Source of the DNA: Glycocaulis profundi
GTDB taxonomy: Bacteria > Pseudomonadota > Alphaproteobacteria > Caulobacterales > Maricaulaceae
Direction: 5' to 3'
Assembly (NCBI GenBank): GCA_007050995.1
Contig: VJOU01000002.1
Coordinates: forward strand, 87,501 to 151,500
DNA length: 64,000 nucleotides
Translations under genes and position numbers: made by a program
Part shown: in pieces, positions 1-8,306 of the stretch
How positions within the stretch are numbered: position 1 is the first letter of the stretch
Layout: every line of letters starts with the position of its first letter
Notes under the pieces: model-generated
Databases searched by the model: none
What the model was told of the DNA's origin: nothing
The model's input: the letters and a program-made list of their open reading frames with translations, nothing else

Positions 1-283
1 CTAGTGAACCCGCTTTCCCGTGTCAACCGAGCTTCGGAGCGAAACATCAGCGGGGCTCTCAGCTGGCCGAAGCCAAAAAAGTTCCCCGTCAGCGCTTTCG
101 AGAAAACGCTGCCGATGTACACCCACCCGTTCGGAGGAGGCTCAGCAATATGGAGAGATTTGCCCGGAGGATCAAGCGAAAAATCCGTGGATCTCAGCGC
201 TCTTTCCGTCCGGCCGCGTCTGTCCGCCGCCGAGGTCGCGGTGTTTACGACCCCTCCCCGGGGGGCGCAACCCCGGCCCGCAG
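1..283. other. Left-edge region without a supportable gene
   Basis: I see no convincing gene here. Open frames exist on the plus strand, but they lack a good ribosome binding site, have compositions unlike the neighbouring proteins, and run antisense into the CBS gene. The stretch could be the remainder of an intergenic region or the distal part of a gene outside the window. Confidence 0.5.
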
Positions 284-307
284 AAAAAGCGCTGCAAGGT
301 GCAGCGC
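284..307 (-). terminator. Rho-independent terminator of the CBS-domain gene
   Basis: An 8-bp perfect stem (289-296 paired with 300-307, GCGCTGCA/TGCAGCGC) has a 3-nt loop and is followed on the minus strand by five T residues (plus-strand A-run 284-288). It starts 21 nt beyond the stop codon of the minus-strand CBS gene. Confidence 0.75.
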
Positions 308-327
308 GCGGCCCGGATCGCCTTGTT

Positions 328-759
328 TCACGCGGTTTCGATATAGTGCTTGAGGGCTTCGGCGTCCGCTTCGGCCTGGGCGATCTTGCGTTTGACCACG
401 TCGCCTATGGAGACCACGCCCGTCATCGCGTCGCCGTCCATGATGATGATGTGGCGCACCCGGCGGTCGGTCATCACGCCCATCAGCTCGTCGATGCTGG
501 CTCCCGGCCCTGCGGTGATCAGCCCGCGGGTCATCACCGTCTCCACCGCGTGGCCCAGCGCTTCGGGGCCGGAGCGGGCGACCGCCCTCGCCAGATCGCG
601 CTCGGAGAACACGCCTACGGGCTTTTTGGAAGAATCGACCGCGATCACCGCGCCGACCTTTCGCTCGTCCAGCACGCGCGCCGCATCCAGCAGCGTGTCG
701 CCGGGCGATACGGTGAACACCTCCCCGCCTTTGGCCTGAAGGATTTTTCCCGCATTCAT
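328..759 (-). CDS. CBS-domain pair protein (small, cytoplasmic)
   Basis: 143-residue protein made almost entirely of two CBS domains. This fold usually binds adenine nucleotides such as AMP, ATP or SAM and acts as a regulatory sensor. The first half contains the VGAVIAVD...PVGVFSERDLARA pattern and the second RRVRHIIIMDGD...GVVSIGDVVK, both typical of stand-alone CBS-pair proteins. The ATG at 759 is preferred over longer frames because GGGAGG lies just upstream and the protein then begins at the domain. It is a single-gene unit ending in a hairpin terminator. The ligand and partner cannot be read from the sequence. Confidence 0.92.
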   Translation of the reverse strand: MNAGKILQAKGGEVFTVSPGDTLLDAARVLDERKVGAVIAVDSSKKPVGVFSERDLARAVARSGPEALGHAVETVMTRGLITAGPGASIDELMGVMTDRRVRHIIIMDGDAMTGVVSIGDVVKRKIAQAEADAEALKHYIETA

Positions 760-860
760 CGCCGCCTCCCTTGAAAGGTCCGGACAGGGCCTGATGATGC
801 CGGATGCGGCCCGCGGGCGCAAACGCCTTCCCGGTCCCCCGCGCGAAAGGAGACCCGCCC

Positions 861-1490
861 ATGCGCTTCACCCTGTACGGAACGCCCGGCTGGGGCTCGG
901 TCCTGGTCGAAGCCCAGCTGGCCTGGCACGGGCTGGACCATGAGGTCGTCGAGGTCGGCGACCTGTTCTCCGACCCCGAGGCCCAGGCGAAGGCCCGCGC
1001 GCACAACCCGCTGGGCCAGATCCCCGCCCTCGTCCTGCCCGACGGGCAGACGATGACCGAAAGCGCGGCGATCACCCTGCATCTGGCGGACCTGACCGGG
1101 GATGATTCCCTCGTGCCCGGCCCCGCCGAGCCCGGGCGCGCGGCCTTCCTGCGCTGGCTCGTCTACTGCGTGGCCAACATCTACCCCACCTTCACCTATG
1201 CCGACCTGCCCGAGCGATTCGCGCCCGAGGACGCCGCGCAGGCCTTCGGCGACAACGTGAAGGACTACGCCAAGCGCCTGTTCGTGATTCTCGACCAGGC
1301 CGCGGGCGCGCCCTTCTTCCTGGGCGAGCGGATGAGCGCGCTCGACATATATGTGTGCGCGATGACCCGCTGGCGTCCGGGCCGGGCCTGGCATGCGGAC
1401 AACTGCCCGCGGCTCGCCGCCATCGCCGAAAGGATGGACCGCGAGCCGCGGCTGGCGCCGGTCTGGGCGCGCAACTTCCCGGACGGTTAG
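861..1490 (+). CDS. Glutathione S-transferase family protein
   Basis: 209-residue cytoplasmic protein with the two-domain GST layout. The N-terminal thioredoxin-like half (residues 1-80) carries the NPLGQIPALVL segment with its cis-proline and the glutathione-binding ESAAI motif. The C-terminal helical half contains FFLGERMSALDIYV, matching the conserved N-capping box (S/T-x-x-D). The ATG at 861 follows AAAGGAG at 846-852. The family conjugates glutathione to electrophiles or reduces peroxides; the substrate is unknown. It is transcribed divergently from the CBS gene. Its stop codon overlaps the convergent hydrolase stop by 4 nt. Confidence 0.93.
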   Translation: MRFTLYGTPGWGSVLVEAQLAWHGLDHEVVEVGDLFSDPEAQAKARAHNPLGQIPALVLPDGQTMTESAAITLHLADLTGDDSLVPGPAEPGRAAFLRWLVYCVANIYPTFTYADLPERFAPEDAAQAFGDNVKDYAKRLFVILDQAAGAPFFLGERMSALDIYVCAMTRWRPGRAWHADNCPRLAAIAERMDREPRLAPVWARNFPDG

Positions 1491-2575
1491 TCGGCCACGG
1501 CCAGCGGGCGGACGGTTCCGACCAGCTCGACCAGCGTGCGGCCGGGCTCCTCGACCGGCATCAGATGGGCCGAATGCTCGAACCAGACGACGTCCTTGCC
1601 CGGCGCGTCCAGCGCCTCGAGCCAGTCCAGCACCGGGCCGGTCGGCGTGTTGATGTCGTGCCGGCCCAGGAACAGCACCACCGGCACGTCCAGCGCGGTG
1701 ATTCCCGTCAGGTCGATTCCGGCGAAACCGTCCATGTACGCGTCGAAGATCCTCAGCGTGGCCGGATTTATGGCCGCCACGTCCTCCGGCTCATAGTCCG
1801 GAGACAGGCGCGGCGCGCGGAAATAATGGCCCGCATTGTCGGTGTAGGCCGCCAGCCCGCCATAGCTGCGGACCCAGTCGCGCTGAACGCCCAGCCGCTC
1901 GAAGGTCAGCGCCCCGGGATAGGGCGCGAGCGATTCCAGCTGCGAGATCGCTTCAGCGTCCCCGCGCGCCCGCGCCTCGTCCAGCAGCAGGGCGTATCCG
2001 GCCTCCTCGTTGGCGGGGATGGAGACCACCGGACCGATTCCCACATAGACCGACACCTGATCGGGCGCCCGGCGCGTGGCCTCAAGCCCCACCAGGGAGC
2101 CCCAGGAGTGACCGGCGACGATCACCTGATCGACGTCGAGATGGTCCCGCAGCCAGCCGATCAGCTCCACCGCGTCATCGGACACCCGGTCGAGCGAGAA
2201 CGTGCCGTCCGCCGCCTCGAGGCCGTTGGTCCGCGCCGTCCGGCCCGAACCGCGCTGATCCCACTGCACGACGGTGAAATAGTCCTCCCAGCCCCGCTGG
2301 AAGGTCCAGGAGATCGGCATCATGGTCGAGCCCGGCCCGCCATGGACGTAAAGAAGCACCGGATTGGCCCGGTCGGTCCCGCGGATCGTGATCCACTGCT
2401 CCATCCCGCCCAGCTCGACCGTGCGGCGCTCCTCGATTCCGTCCGGGGTGCGGATGGCCTGCACCTCCGCGATCAGGGCGCGCGCCTCGGCATAGGGGTC
2501 GGCGGGCGGTTCGGTGGCCGCGGCGGGCGCGGCGATCAGGGCGGCGATGAACAGCGGCAGCAGTCGTTTCGTCAT
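1487..2575 (-). CDS. Secreted alpha/beta hydrolase, prolyl aminopeptidase-like
   Basis: 362 residues with a cleavable Sec signal peptide (MTKRLLPLFIAALIAAPAAA), so probably periplasmic. Alpha/beta-hydrolase hallmarks are in order: oxyanion-hole HGGPG, WDQRGSGRT, nucleophile elbow GHSWGS, then the acid in GRHDINTP and the histidine in EHSAHLMPVEEP near the C-terminus. HGGPG together with DQRGSGRS-like sequence is characteristic of proline iminopeptidase-type (S33) enzymes, but many relatives cleave other small substrates, so specificity is open. GAAGGA precedes the ATG at 2575. Monocistronic, convergent with the GST gene. Confidence 0.92.
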   Translation of the reverse strand: MTKRLLPLFIAALIAAPAAATEPPADPYAEARALIAEVQAIRTPDGIEERRTVELGGMEQWITIRGTDRANPVLLYVHGGPGSTMMPISWTFQRGWEDYFTVVQWDQRGSGRTARTNGLEAADGTFSLDRVSDDAVELIGWLRDHLDVDQVIVAGHSWGSLVGLEATRRAPDQVSVYVGIGPVVSIPANEEAGYALLLDEARARGDAEAISQLESLAPYPGALTFERLGVQRDWVRSYGGLAAYTDNAGHYFRAPRLSPDYEPEDVAAINPATLRIFDAYMDGFAGIDLTGITALDVPVVLFLGRHDINTPTGPVLDWLEALDAPGKDVVWFEHSAHLMPVEEPGRTLVELVGTVRPLAVAD

Positions 2576-2638
2576 GGGGAGCGTCCTTCTTCAGCGTCTG
2601 TCCACTGAAGATGCGCCCCGGCCCATGATCGGATGCGC

Positions 2639-3355
2639 TCAGACCCGGCGTTCGCGGAACACCCGCACGAACAGGGGGAAGGTCAGCGCGCCCGCGAGCA
2701 GGCCGCCTATATGGCCCGACCAGGAGATCGGCACGTTCATGAAGACCCCCGCCACCCCCAGCGCGATGTTGATCAGCAGCCACGGTCCGGCCAGCCGCAG
2801 CATCCCCATCCGCCCTCCGGCCGCCCAGCCCGCTCCGGCCAGAACGCCCGAGACCGCCGTGGAGGCTCCCGCCATCAGCCTGTAGGGTTCGGCGAAATCG
2901 GCGAACACCGCCCCGCACACCCCGCAGAACAGGAAGAAGGCCAGAAAGCCCAGCGACGCCTTCAGACCCGTCCCGAAAGGACGCATCGCCCCCGCCCCGA
3001 AAGCCAGCAGCGCCCCGGCGTTGATCAGGGTGTGCGTCCAGCCCCAGTGCAGGAAGACGTGAAGCAGATAGGGGCTCAGCCCGCCCCAGGGCGCGGGCGC
3101 GAACTCGTCCTTCAGCCCGCCGGTCGCCAGCGCGCCGTGATTCACGATCATCGCGTGCAGCCGCCCGTCGCCCGCTTCGGACCATGCCGCCAGCGCCTGA
3201 ACGCCGAGGATCACCGCGATCAGCGCGAGCACGATCAGCGGCAGGCCGATGAAGACCGGCTCGCGGCGGGGCGGCGGCGGGCCGTCCGCCCGCGATGCGC
3301 CCCGATCGGGGAAACCGTCCTCCGCTGAGGGGTCCGGGCTGTGCTGGTCGCGCAT
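2639..3355 (-). CDS. Rhomboid-family intramembrane serine protease
   Basis: 238 residues with a proline-rich cytoplasmic N-terminus (about 1-33), then six or so hydrophobic segments. Rhomboid signatures: HVFLHWGWTHTLINAG (the His and Asn of the second helix), AGASTAVSG carrying the nucleophilic serine, and WSGHIGGLLAG carrying the catalytic histidine in the last helix. It cleaves transmembrane substrates within the inner membrane; the substrate is unknown. GAGG lies 5 nt before the ATG at 3355. It is divergent from the hfa operon, so its upstream region is shared with the hfa promoter. Confidence 0.94.
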   Translation of the reverse strand: MRDQHSPDPSAEDGFPDRGASRADGPPPPRREPVFIGLPLIVLALIAVILGVQALAAWSEAGDGRLHAMIVNHGALATGGLKDEFAPAPWGGLSPYLLHVFLHWGWTHTLINAGALLAFGAGAMRPFGTGLKASLGFLAFFLFCGVCGAVFADFAEPYRLMAGASTAVSGVLAGAGWAAGGRMGMLRLAGPWLLINIALGVAGVFMNVPISWSGHIGGLLAGALTFPLFVRVFRERRV

Positions 3356-3413
3356 GGCGCCTCTTTCGCAAGAGCCTGCCCCGCAAGGAACTTCCAGATG
3401 CGGGACGCCCCTC

Positions 3414-3429
3414 TGGCACGGCGGTTGCA
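3414..3429 (+). promoter_or_regulatory. Sigma-54 (-24/-12) promoter of the hfa operon
   Basis: TGGCACGGCGGTTGCA matches the sigma-54 consensus TGGCACG-N4-TTGCW at every conserved position with correct 4-nt spacing. It ends 37 nt before the hfaA start codon and points toward it. No enhancer-binding activator gene is adjacent. No TTAA-N7-TTAA CtrA-type site is visible between the rhomboid and hfaA start codons. Confidence 0.75.
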
Positions 3430-3466
3430 GCCTTCAGGGCGAAAACGTTCTCGAACGGGACACTAG

Positions 3467-3892
3467 ATGATGACGCGCATGATCCAAATCTCCCTCGCAG
3501 CCCTGATGGCCGGCACGGCCGCCGCGGCGGCTTCGGCCAATCCGTCCGAATGGAACCGCCCCTATGGCGACACCCACGGCACGGAGAACCGGCCCTATCA
3601 CGGCATGCGCGACCCCAATAACAACCGCGTCGTGGTCAACGGCCTCATCCAGACCGGCGTGGGCGTGTCCGCCTCGGCGGGCGCGACGGCCAGCGCGACC
3701 GCGGGCGGCGTGGGCAACGGCCAGGGCGGGCTGAACGCCTCGAGCGCCACCGCCATCGGCAACCAGCTCAACGTGATCGTCAACGGGCGCAACAACACCG
3801 TGGTGGTCAACTCCCAGCAGACCAACAACGGCGACGTCTCCGCCAATTCCGGGGCCAACCAGGCTCCGCCTTCCCCCAGCACCCCGGAGTAG
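3467..3892 (+). CDS. hfaA: Holdfast anchor protein HfaA, curlin-like
   Basis: 141 residues with a Sec signal peptide (about residues 1-25). The mature region is rich in Asn, Gln, Ser, Thr and Gly, with curlin/amyloid-like stretches such as NNRVVVNGL, NQLNVIVNGRNNTVVV and QQTNNGD. In Caulobacter, HfaA is a cell-surface protein that, with HfaB and HfaD, anchors the polar polysaccharide holdfast to the envelope. Identification rests on composition and on the downstream hfaB and hfaD. Two ATGs (3467 and 3470) are adjacent; the ribosome binding site is weak (GGGA). First gene of the operon, 5 nt before hfaB, behind a sigma-54 promoter. Confidence 0.88.
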   Translation: MMTRMIQISLAALMAGTAAAAASANPSEWNRPYGDTHGTENRPYHGMRDPNNNRVVVNGLIQTGVGVSASAGATASATAGGVGNGQGGLNASSATAIGNQLNVIVNGRNNTVVVNSQQTNNGDVSANSGANQAPPSPSTPE

Positions 3893-3897
3893 GACCC

Positions 3898-4887
3898 ATG
3901 ATCGTCAAACGTCTTCTCCTCGCGGCCGTCTCCGCCATGACGGTGACCGCCTGCGCCACCTCGAACTCCGGTTCGGACGGGCTTTACGCCACCCCCACCG
4001 GCAACGCGCCGGTGACGTCCAACCCCACCCCCTACACTCAGGCTCTGGTCTGCGTGGCCAGCCACGCCCGGGCCCAGGGCCGGCCCGCCCCGCGGGTCGC
4101 GGTGGGCCGGATCGCTGACTACACCGGCCAGCTCAATCCCGAGGGCGGCACCCGCGTCACCCAGGGCGCCTCGCTGATGGCCATCAGCGCCTTCTCCAAG
4201 GCGGGCGCGCGTCTGGTCGAACGCTTCGACACCTCGGTGGCCGAGCTGGAGCTGCGCTACACCAACTCCCAGCTCATCGGCGACGAGGGCGAGCAGGAAG
4301 GCTTCCGTCAGATCTACGCCGGGGCCATGCCGGGCTCGGACTACTATCTGGTCGGCGGCATCACCGAGCTGAACGCCAACATCCGGTCGAACGGGCAGGA
4401 CGTGTTCGCGGGCGACGCCACCGATTCGAGCCCCACGGGCCTGATCTCGCGCCGCCTTTACGTGATGAACGTGGCGATGGACCTGCGTCTGGTGGACTCG
4501 CGCACCCTCGAAGTGGTCGACGTGGTCTCCTACCAGAAGCAGATCATCGGCCGTGAACTCAGCGCGGGCGTGTTCGGCTTCCTGGGCGACGCGGTCATCG
4601 ACGTGTCCGCCGGCGGCCGCTCGCTCGAGCCCATCCAGCTCGCCGTGCGCTCGGTCGTCGAGCGCGCCGTTCTCGAAATCTCCTCGCAGATCTACGGCGT
4701 CGCGCCGGAAGCCATCTGCGACTTCGACGATCCGCTCGGTCCGTCCAACGCGACCGGCGGAGTCCAGCTCAACACCGCTTACGCCCCCGTGGAGGCCCCT
4801 TATGTTCAGGCTCGCACTTCTGTCGACCGCGGCCATGATGGCCGTGACAGTGACATCCGCGCCCACCTTCGCGGCACGTATCGATAG
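3898..4887 (+). CDS. hfaB: Holdfast anchor lipoprotein HfaB, CsgG-like secretion pore
   Basis: 329-residue lipoprotein: signal peptide ending in VTAC (lipobox, Cys19), then a CsgG-family domain (RVAVGRIADYTGQ..., ARLVERFDTSVAELELRYTN, SDYYLVGGITELN, RRLYVMNVAMDLRLVDSRT, ELSAGVFGFLGD). CsgG proteins form outer-membrane pores that export curli subunits; HfaB is needed for HfaA and HfaD to reach the surface. AGGA precedes the ATG, 5 nt after the hfaA stop. Its last 28 codons are read in a different frame over the start of hfaD (4802-4887). That C-terminus looks unlike the rest of the protein and may be a late extension. Confidence 0.93.
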   Translation: MIVKRLLLAAVSAMTVTACATSNSGSDGLYATPTGNAPVTSNPTPYTQALVCVASHARAQGRPAPRVAVGRIADYTGQLNPEGGTRVTQGASLMAISAFSKAGARLVERFDTSVAELELRYTNSQLIGDEGEQEGFRQIYAGAMPGSDYYLVGGITELNANIRSNGQDVFAGDATDSSPTGLISRRLYVMNVAMDLRLVDSRTLEVVDVVSYQKQIIGRELSAGVFGFLGDAVIDVSAGGRSLEPIQLAVRSVVERAVLEISSQIYGVAPEAICDFDDPLGPSNATGGVQLNTAYAPVEAPYVQARTSVDRGHDGRDSDIRAHLRGTYR

Positions 4888-6019
4888 GGTCGAGGTCGAG
4901 CAGGACAATGACGCGCAGGAAACCCGCGGCGATGTCCTGATCGAGACGGACATGACCGATTCGGTCACGTCCGCGGCCACCGCCCAGGCGAACTCCGCGG
5001 TCGGCGCGGTCAACAACCCGACCGAGCTGGACGCCCGCCAGACCCATTCAGGCGACGTGACGGCCAATTCCGTCACCGACGCCTGGGCCGTGTGGGGCGC
5101 GTCGGTCGGTTCGGCCACCGCCCAGGGCAACGCCCTGACGGTGTTCGCCGAGGACGGGCTGGAGGCGGACATCGAGCAGCGCTCGGGCGGCGAGGTCTCC
5201 GCCCTGTCCGCCCTGCGGCTCGACTCCTACGCGGGCACCACCGTGAACACCGCCACCGCGGCGTCCAACGCCGTTCAGGTGACCGGCTCGGGCTACATGC
5301 CGCTGAGCATCGACCAGCAGGCCTCGGGCGGCGCGACCGCGCGGGCCGAGCTCGACGCCGCCACCGCCGAGATCGAGGCGGGCGTGGTCGCCGCGCAGGC
5401 CGCGGGCAATTCGATCACCACTGCAGGCGACGAATCCAGCATCGTGGCGCTGATCGACCAGGGCAATTCCGGCGACGTGAGCGCCGAGGCCGTGGCGCGC
5501 GTGGACACCGCCAACTGGGGCCTGACCGGCTCCGCCGAAGCGGCGGGCAACACCGCGACGACCTACACTCAGTGGGGCTACGGCCATCACCAGGGCGACC
5601 AGGTCAACACCGGCAATGTCCGCGCCCTCGCCCAGCTCGACGCCAACGACTTCGGCAACGGCGCGATGGTCGGTTCGGCGGTCGCCTACGGCAACAACTC
5701 CACCCTGTCGACGCTGGGCTCGGACGCCTATTCGGGCATGAACCAGGTCAACACCGGCGACGTGACCGGCGAGGTGCTGATGCGCGGCCGGGACGGCGTG
5801 GCGATGTTCGGTTCGTCGGCCGCCTTCGGCAACGCCCAGACCGCCGCCATCTGCGCGGACTGCCCGGTCGAGCTGATCGGCCAGTCCAGCCAGTACAATT
5901 CGGGGAACGTGGTCTCGAACACCCAGATGTTCGGCCCCGGCTCCACCGGCGCCATCGCGGGCAGCGCGACGGCGGTGGGCAACGCGATGACCTTCGCCAC
6001 CCAGAGCAACGGCAACTGA
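4802..6019 (+). CDS. hfaD: Holdfast anchor protein HfaD
   Basis: 405 residues with a Sec signal peptide (MFRLALLSTAAMMAVTVTSAPTFAA spans residues 1-25 in two quoted halves: MFRLALLSTAAMM and AVTVTSAPTFAA). The mature region is built of degenerate units of about 45-60 residues with a Q-x-N/H-x-G-x-V core followed by a GSA...GN pattern, for example QTHSGDVTAN, QGNSGDVSAE, QVNTGNVRA, QVNTGDVTGE and QYNSGNVVSN. HfaD is an outer-membrane-associated adhesin-anchor partner of HfaA in Caulobacter. The ATG at 4802 is preferred because GGAGG lies 7 nt upstream and it gives a proper signal peptide. It overlaps hfaB by 86 nt. A terminator follows. Confidence 0.88.
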   Translation: MFRLALLSTAAMMAVTVTSAPTFAARIDRVEVEQDNDAQETRGDVLIETDMTDSVTSAATAQANSAVGAVNNPTELDARQTHSGDVTANSVTDAWAVWGASVGSATAQGNALTVFAEDGLEADIEQRSGGEVSALSALRLDSYAGTTVNTATAASNAVQVTGSGYMPLSIDQQASGGATARAELDAATAEIEAGVVAAQAAGNSITTAGDESSIVALIDQGNSGDVSAEAVARVDTANWGLTGSAEAAGNTATTYTQWGYGHHQGDQVNTGNVRALAQLDANDFGNGAMVGSAVAYGNNSTLSTLGSDAYSGMNQVNTGDVTGEVLMRGRDGVAMFGSSAAFGNAQTAAICADCPVELIGQSSQYNSGNVVSNTQMFGPGSTGAIAGSATAVGNAMTFATQSNGN

Positions 6020-6046
6020 GTTCCCCCTTCAAGACACCCGACCTGA

Positions 6047-6081
6047 AAAACCCCGCGCCATCCGGCGCGGGGTTTCTTTTG
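6047..6081 (+). terminator. Bidirectional terminator between hfaD and aldo/keto reductase
   Basis: A perfect 9-bp stem (6052-6060 with 6065-6073, CCCCGCGCC/GGCGCGGGG) with a 4-nt loop has TTTCTTTT on the plus side and AAAAA at 6047-6051, giving T5 on the minus side. It sits between two convergent genes and fits both. Confidence 0.88.
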
Positions 6082-6102
6082 TCCGGTTCCGGCCCTTGCG
6101 TC

Positions 6103-6933
6103 TCAGGCCGCGTCCCAGTCCGGGGCCCATTCCGGGTCGATCATCCGGCCGTCGGGCTTCGCCAACCTGAAAATCCGGGCCATCTCCTCGTCTGACAGCG
6201 AAAAATCGAAGATCGCGAAATTCGATTCGATGTTCTCAGGCTTGGACGAGCGGGGAATCGCGATCACGCGCTCCTGCTGGATCAGCCAGCGCAGCGCCAC
6301 CTGCGCCTCGCTTTTGCGGTGGCGCTCGCCGATGGCCTTGATCGTCCCGTTTCCGAACACCCCGCCCTGCGCGATGGGACTGTAGGCGGTCAGCGCCATG
6401 TCCCGCCGCTCCAGCGCGTCGAGCACCGGGCGCTGGCTGAGAAAGGGGTGATACTCCACCTGATCGCACACCAGCGGCGCGTCGGACGCCTTCGCGGCCC
6501 GCTCGATCTGGTCCGCGGTGTAGTTCGACACGCCGACATGGGCCGTCAGCCCCGCCTCCCGGCAGGCGTTGAGCGATTCGATCATCTGTTCGAACGGGTG
6601 TTCGGAATTGGGCCAGTGCAGGAGCAGCAGATCGACCCGGTCCACCTTCAGCCTATCCAGGCTCCGGCGCACCGAATCGGCCATCCGGTCCGCGCCCATG
6701 TTGGACATCCACACCTTGGTGGTCAGGAAGATGTCGTCACGCGACACGCCGGAGTCCGAGATGGCCCGCCCCACCTCGCTCTCGTTCTCATAGGCCTGGG
6801 CGGTGTCCACATGCCGGTAGCCGGTCGCCAGCGCATGGCCCACCGCCGCCTCGCACTCCGCGCCCTTGAGCTGCCACGTGCCGAACCCGAGCTTCGGGAT
6901 CGCCGCGCCATGGATGGTGATCGTCTCGGTCAT
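6103..6933 (-). CDS. Aldo/keto reductase (DkgB / 2,5-diketogluconate reductase type)
   Basis: 276-residue cytoplasmic NADPH-dependent oxidoreductase. The full catalytic tetrad is visible: Asp43 and Tyr48 in YRHVDTAQAYENE, Lys73 in LTTKVW and His106 in LLLLHWP. The NADPH-binding AIPRSSKPENI segment occurs toward the C-terminus. The closest flavour is the AKR5/DkgA-DkgB group, which reduces small aldehydes and keto-sugars. It probably detoxifies aldehydes such as methylglyoxal, but the physiological substrate is not evident. Monocistronic; it shares a terminator with hfaD. Confidence 0.94.
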   Translation of the reverse strand: MTETITIHGAAIPKLGFGTWQLKGAECEAAVGHALATGYRHVDTAQAYENESEVGRAISDSGVSRDDIFLTTKVWMSNMGADRMADSVRRSLDRLKVDRVDLLLLHWPNSEHPFEQMIESLNACREAGLTAHVGVSNYTADQIERAAKASDAPLVCDQVEYHPFLSQRPVLDALERRDMALTAYSPIAQGGVFGNGTIKAIGERHRKSEAQVALRWLIQQERVIAIPRSSKPENIESNFAIFDFSLSDEEMARIFRLAKPDGRMIDPEWAPDWDAA

Positions 6934-7002
6934 GAAGATGTCCTCTGCGCCTGTCAGGTCGCAGAGGTAATGCGCCGGGAGCGCGAATCGATGCGGCGCA
7001 AG

Positions 7003-7026
7003 AAAAAGCCCCGCCGGAGCGGGGCT
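7003..7026 (-). terminator. Terminator of the isovaleryl-CoA dehydrogenase gene
   Basis: An 8-bp stem (7007-7014 with 7019-7026, AGCCCCGC/GCGGGGCT) is followed on the minus strand by TTTTTCT. It lies about 28 nt beyond the stop at 7054. Confidence 0.8.
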
Positions 7027-7053
7027 GTTTCCGTCTGTGAATGGCGTCCCGCC

Positions 7054-8226
7054 TCAGGCGCTTTCGCCGAAGATCTCCCGGCCGATCAGCCAGCGGCGGA
7101 TTTCGCTGGTGCCCGCGCCGATCTCGTAGAGCTTGGCGTCGCGCAGCAGGCGGCCGGTGGGGTATTCGTTGATGTAGCCGTTCCCGCCCAGGATCTGGAT
7201 CGCGTCCAGCGCCGACTGGGTGGCCGCTTCGGCGGCGAACAGGATCGCGCCGGCGGCGTCCTTGCGGGTCGTCTTTCCCGCGTCGCAGGCCTGGGCCACC
7301 GCGTACACATAGGCGCGGGCCGCGTTCATGCGGGTGTACATGTCGGCCACCTTGCCCTGAACGAGCTGGAACTCGCCGATGGCTTTGCCGAACTGTCTGC
7401 GCTCGTGGATGTAGGGGATCACCACGTCCATGCAGGCCTGCATGATGCCGATGGGCCCCGCCGACAGCACCGCGCGCTCGTAGTCGAGCCCGCTCATCAG
7501 CACCCGCGCGCCGCCGCCGGTCTGGCCCAGCACGTTCTCTTCGGGCACTTCGCAGTCTTCGAACACCAGCTCGCCGGTCTCCGAGCCGCGCATGCCCAGC
7601 TTGTCGAGCTTCTGGGCCACCGAGAAGCCGGCCATGCCCTTCTCGATCAGGAAGGCGGTGATGCCTTTGGACCCCGCTTCGGGATCGGTCTTGGCATAGA
7701 CCACCAGCACGTCCGCGCTCGGCCCGTTGGTGATCCACATCTTCGAGCCGTTCAGGACGTAGCGGTCGCCCTTCTTTTCGGCCTTCAGCCGCATGGAGAC
7801 CACGTCCGAGCCCGCCCCGGTCTCGCTCATGGCCAGCGCGCCGACATGCTCGCCGCTGACCAGCTTGGGCAGGTATTTCTCTTTCTGCGCCTGGCTGGCG
7901 TTGAGCTTGATCTGGTTCACGCACAGATTGGAATGCGCGCCGTAGCTCAGGCCGACCGAGGCCGAGGCGCGCGAAATCTCTTCCATCGCGATGGCGTGCT
8001 CGAGATAGCCCAGCCCCGAGCCGCCGAACTCTTCATCCACCGTGATGCCCAGCAGGCCCAGCTCGCCCAGCTTGCGCCAGAGATGGGCCGGAAACTCATC
8101 GGTCCGGTCCATCTCCGCGGCCACCGGCGCGATGTTGTCGGAAGCGAAGCTGCGGACGGTGTCGCGCAGCATCTCGGCGGTTTCGCCGTGCGGAAATTCC
8201 AAAGTCGGATACTGGTTCGAGATCAT
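7054..8226 (-). CDS. Isovaleryl-CoA dehydrogenase-like acyl-CoA dehydrogenase
   Basis: 390-residue FAD flavoprotein, the usual length for isovaleryl-CoA dehydrogenase, the third step of leucine catabolism. Acyl-CoA dehydrogenase motifs: [22 protein letters not shown], then [17 protein letters not shown]. The Glu of DYERAVL occupies the position of the isovaleryl-CoA dehydrogenase catalytic base rather than the C-terminal Glu of medium-chain enzymes. The C-terminus has [13 protein letters not shown] and [11 protein letters not shown]. The ATG at 8226 is preferred by homology length; longer starts (8250, 8283) have no better ribosome binding site. The other leucine-pathway genes are not next to it. 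Electrons would pass to ETF. Confidence 0.9.
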   Translation of the reverse strand: MISNQYPTLEFPHGETAEMLRDTVRSFASDNIAPVAAEMDRTDEFPAHLWRKLGELGLLGITVDEEFGGSGLGYLEHAIAMEEISRASASVGLSYGAHSNLCVNQIKLNASQAQKEKYLPKLVSGEHVGALAMSETGAGSDVVSMRLKAEKKGDRYVLNGSKMWITNGPSADVLVVYAKTDPEAGSKGITAFLIEKGMAGFSVAQKLDKLGMRGSETGELVFEDCEVPEENVLGQTGGGARVLMSGLDYERAVLSAGPIGIMQACMDVVIPYIHERRQFGKAIGEFQLVQGKVADMYTRMNAARAYVYAVAQACDAGKTTRKDAAGAILFAAEAATQSALDAIQILGGNGYINEYPTGRLLRDAKLYEIGAGTSEIRRWLIGREIFGESA

Positions 8227-8306
8227 GGAGCCGCAGATACCACGCGTCATGGCGCGGTCAAGCGCAGGCGCGCGGCGCGGCAACCGGTGATGGAATCACG
8301 CCTATC

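Noticed and set aside
4-774. Plus-strand frame across the left edge and the CBS gene
   Set aside because: Most of it lies antisense to the CBS-domain gene, and the first part has no recognisable domain or ribosome binding site.
4553-4801. Longer hfaD start upstream inside hfaB
   Set aside because: The added residues are Ser/Pro/Arg-rich out-of-frame translation of hfaB, and they would bury the signal peptide that begins at 4802.
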